From positions 1-14,811 of the forward strand of contig DAOUEW010000194.1 in NCBI GenBank assembly GCA_034430275.1: a stretch of 14,811 bases of DNA, written 5' to 3'. Below are positions 14,420 to 14,811 of the stretch, piece by piece; positions within the stretch are counted from its first letter, which is position 1, and every line of letters begins with the position of its first letter. Below the pieces are notes generated by a model. The model searched no databases, was not told the origin of the DNA, and worked only from the letters and a program-made list of their open reading frames with translations. A program made the position numbers and the translations under genes. This DNA is from JAUVXJ01 sp034430275. GTDB lineage: Bacteria; Chloroflexota; Anaerolineae; UBA7937; B3-Chlor.

Positions 14420-14448
14420 ACGTTTCATTGTAACAAACATGAAATCGT
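14420..14448. promoter_or_regulatory. Palindromic candidate operator at the regulator promoter
   Basis: ACGTTTCAT (14420-14428) and ATGAAATCGT (14439-14448) form an inverted repeat, with one extra T in the right arm, around a 10-base centre containing TTGTAACAA, itself an odd-centred palindrome (14428-14436). LacI-family regulators bind palindromes of about this size, and a site over the transcription start fits autorepression. No matching site was found over the 14104-14133 promoter. Confidence 0.45.
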
Positions 14449-14542
14449 CAAACATCTGGCTCGGTAGTCCCTTTGTCTGGTGATCCAGTGGGGGCAGACC
14501 TGGTGCGTGATTGCGGCGGCTGCCGGATATGCAGGCGGTTTT

Positions 14543-14811
14543 ATGGCGGATACTACCGGTACGTCTGATAGCAAGTCGCCAACCCTCAGGGATGTCGCTG
14601 AGTTGGCAGGCCTGTCGGTGGCGACAGTGTCACGTGCTCTGAACAAGCCTCACCTCCTGAAGCCAGAGACGCACGAGAGAGTAGTGTCAGCCGTTCAGCA
14701 ACTGGGCTACGAACCTCGTCGGAGGTACGAGCCTACGTCCCTCGGCCTGGTGGCCCCCCGGGATTTCCCTGAAGGTCACGTGTTCGGCAATTACGTGGCT
14801 GGTGTGATCCA
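14543..14811 (+). CDS. LacI-family transcriptional regulator, N-terminal part (runs off the window)
   Basis: The first 89 codons are present and the gene continues past the window edge. After about 13 residues comes the LacI helix-turn-helix: TLRDVAELAGLSVATVSRALN, with the recognition helix and the following hinge-side pattern HERVVSAVQQLGYEPRR. The next strand SLGLVAPRD starts the periplasmic-binding-protein-like effector domain. ATG 14543 has a modest AGGCGG upstream; in-frame GTG codons at 14507 and 14489 are alternatives. Proteins of this family are usually repressors controlled by sugars or sugar phosphates. Divergent placement from the glucokinase-gap-pgk operon makes that operon and its own gene the likely targets. 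The effector cannot be told from this part. Confidence 0.88.
   Translation, partial: MADTTGTSDSKSPTLRDVAELAGLSVATVSRALNKPHLLKPETHERVVSAVQQLGYEPRRRYEPTSLGLVAPRDFPEGHVFGNYVAGVI

Overview
The window reads as a bacterial chromosomal segment of high GC content with few long gene-free stretches and frequent TTG/GTG starts. The protein set suggests a Chloroflexota (Anaerolineae-like) organism: an archaeal-type cofactor-independent phosphoglycerate mutase, a YvcK-type protein with two N-terminal membrane helices, and a ferredoxin-thioredoxin-reductase/rubredoxin fusion. This placement is inferred from recalled family distribution, not from a search.

Layout. Positions 3-402 hold two damaged gene remnants on the + strand: the C-terminus of a class V aminotransferase with an in-frame TAG, and a MoaD/ThiS-like fragment without the terminal GG. 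Positions 473-1218 (- strand) hold a two-gene redox operon, a glutaredoxin-like protein followed by an FTR catalytic subunit with a C-terminal rubredoxin domain, joined by an ATGA overlap. Positions 1464-6723 (+ strand) hold an operon of three genes: a phosphomannomutase/phosphoglucomutase (PMM/PGM), an 881-residue membrane-anchored YvcK/GlmR-like domain fused to a second PMM/PGM, and a short GH3-type acyl-adenylating enzyme. A promoter precedes it at 1396-1424. Converging on it is a small four-helix LiaF-like membrane protein (6735-7172, - strand) with its own promoter.

Positions 7510-14034 form a - strand run that looks like one carbon-metabolism operon. In transcription order it is ROK glucokinase, gap, pgk, apgM, a third PMM/PGM, and a small protein made of six 27-residue repeats. 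A near-consensus promoter lies at 14104-14133. Divergent from it, under another near-consensus promoter (14382-14410) with a palindromic candidate operator, is the start of a LacI-family regulator that runs off the window. This makes it the natural candidate regulator of the operon.

Together the genes cover glucose phosphorylation, lower glycolysis/gluconeogenesis, and diversion of hexose phosphates (G6P/G1P, M6P/M1P) into nucleotide sugars. The most unusual object is the YvcK-PMM/PGM fusion. It joins a relative of the gluconeogenesis/cell-wall factor GlmR directly to a hexose-phosphate mutase on a membrane anchor. Its YvcK half has lost the segments expected to form much of the ligand site.
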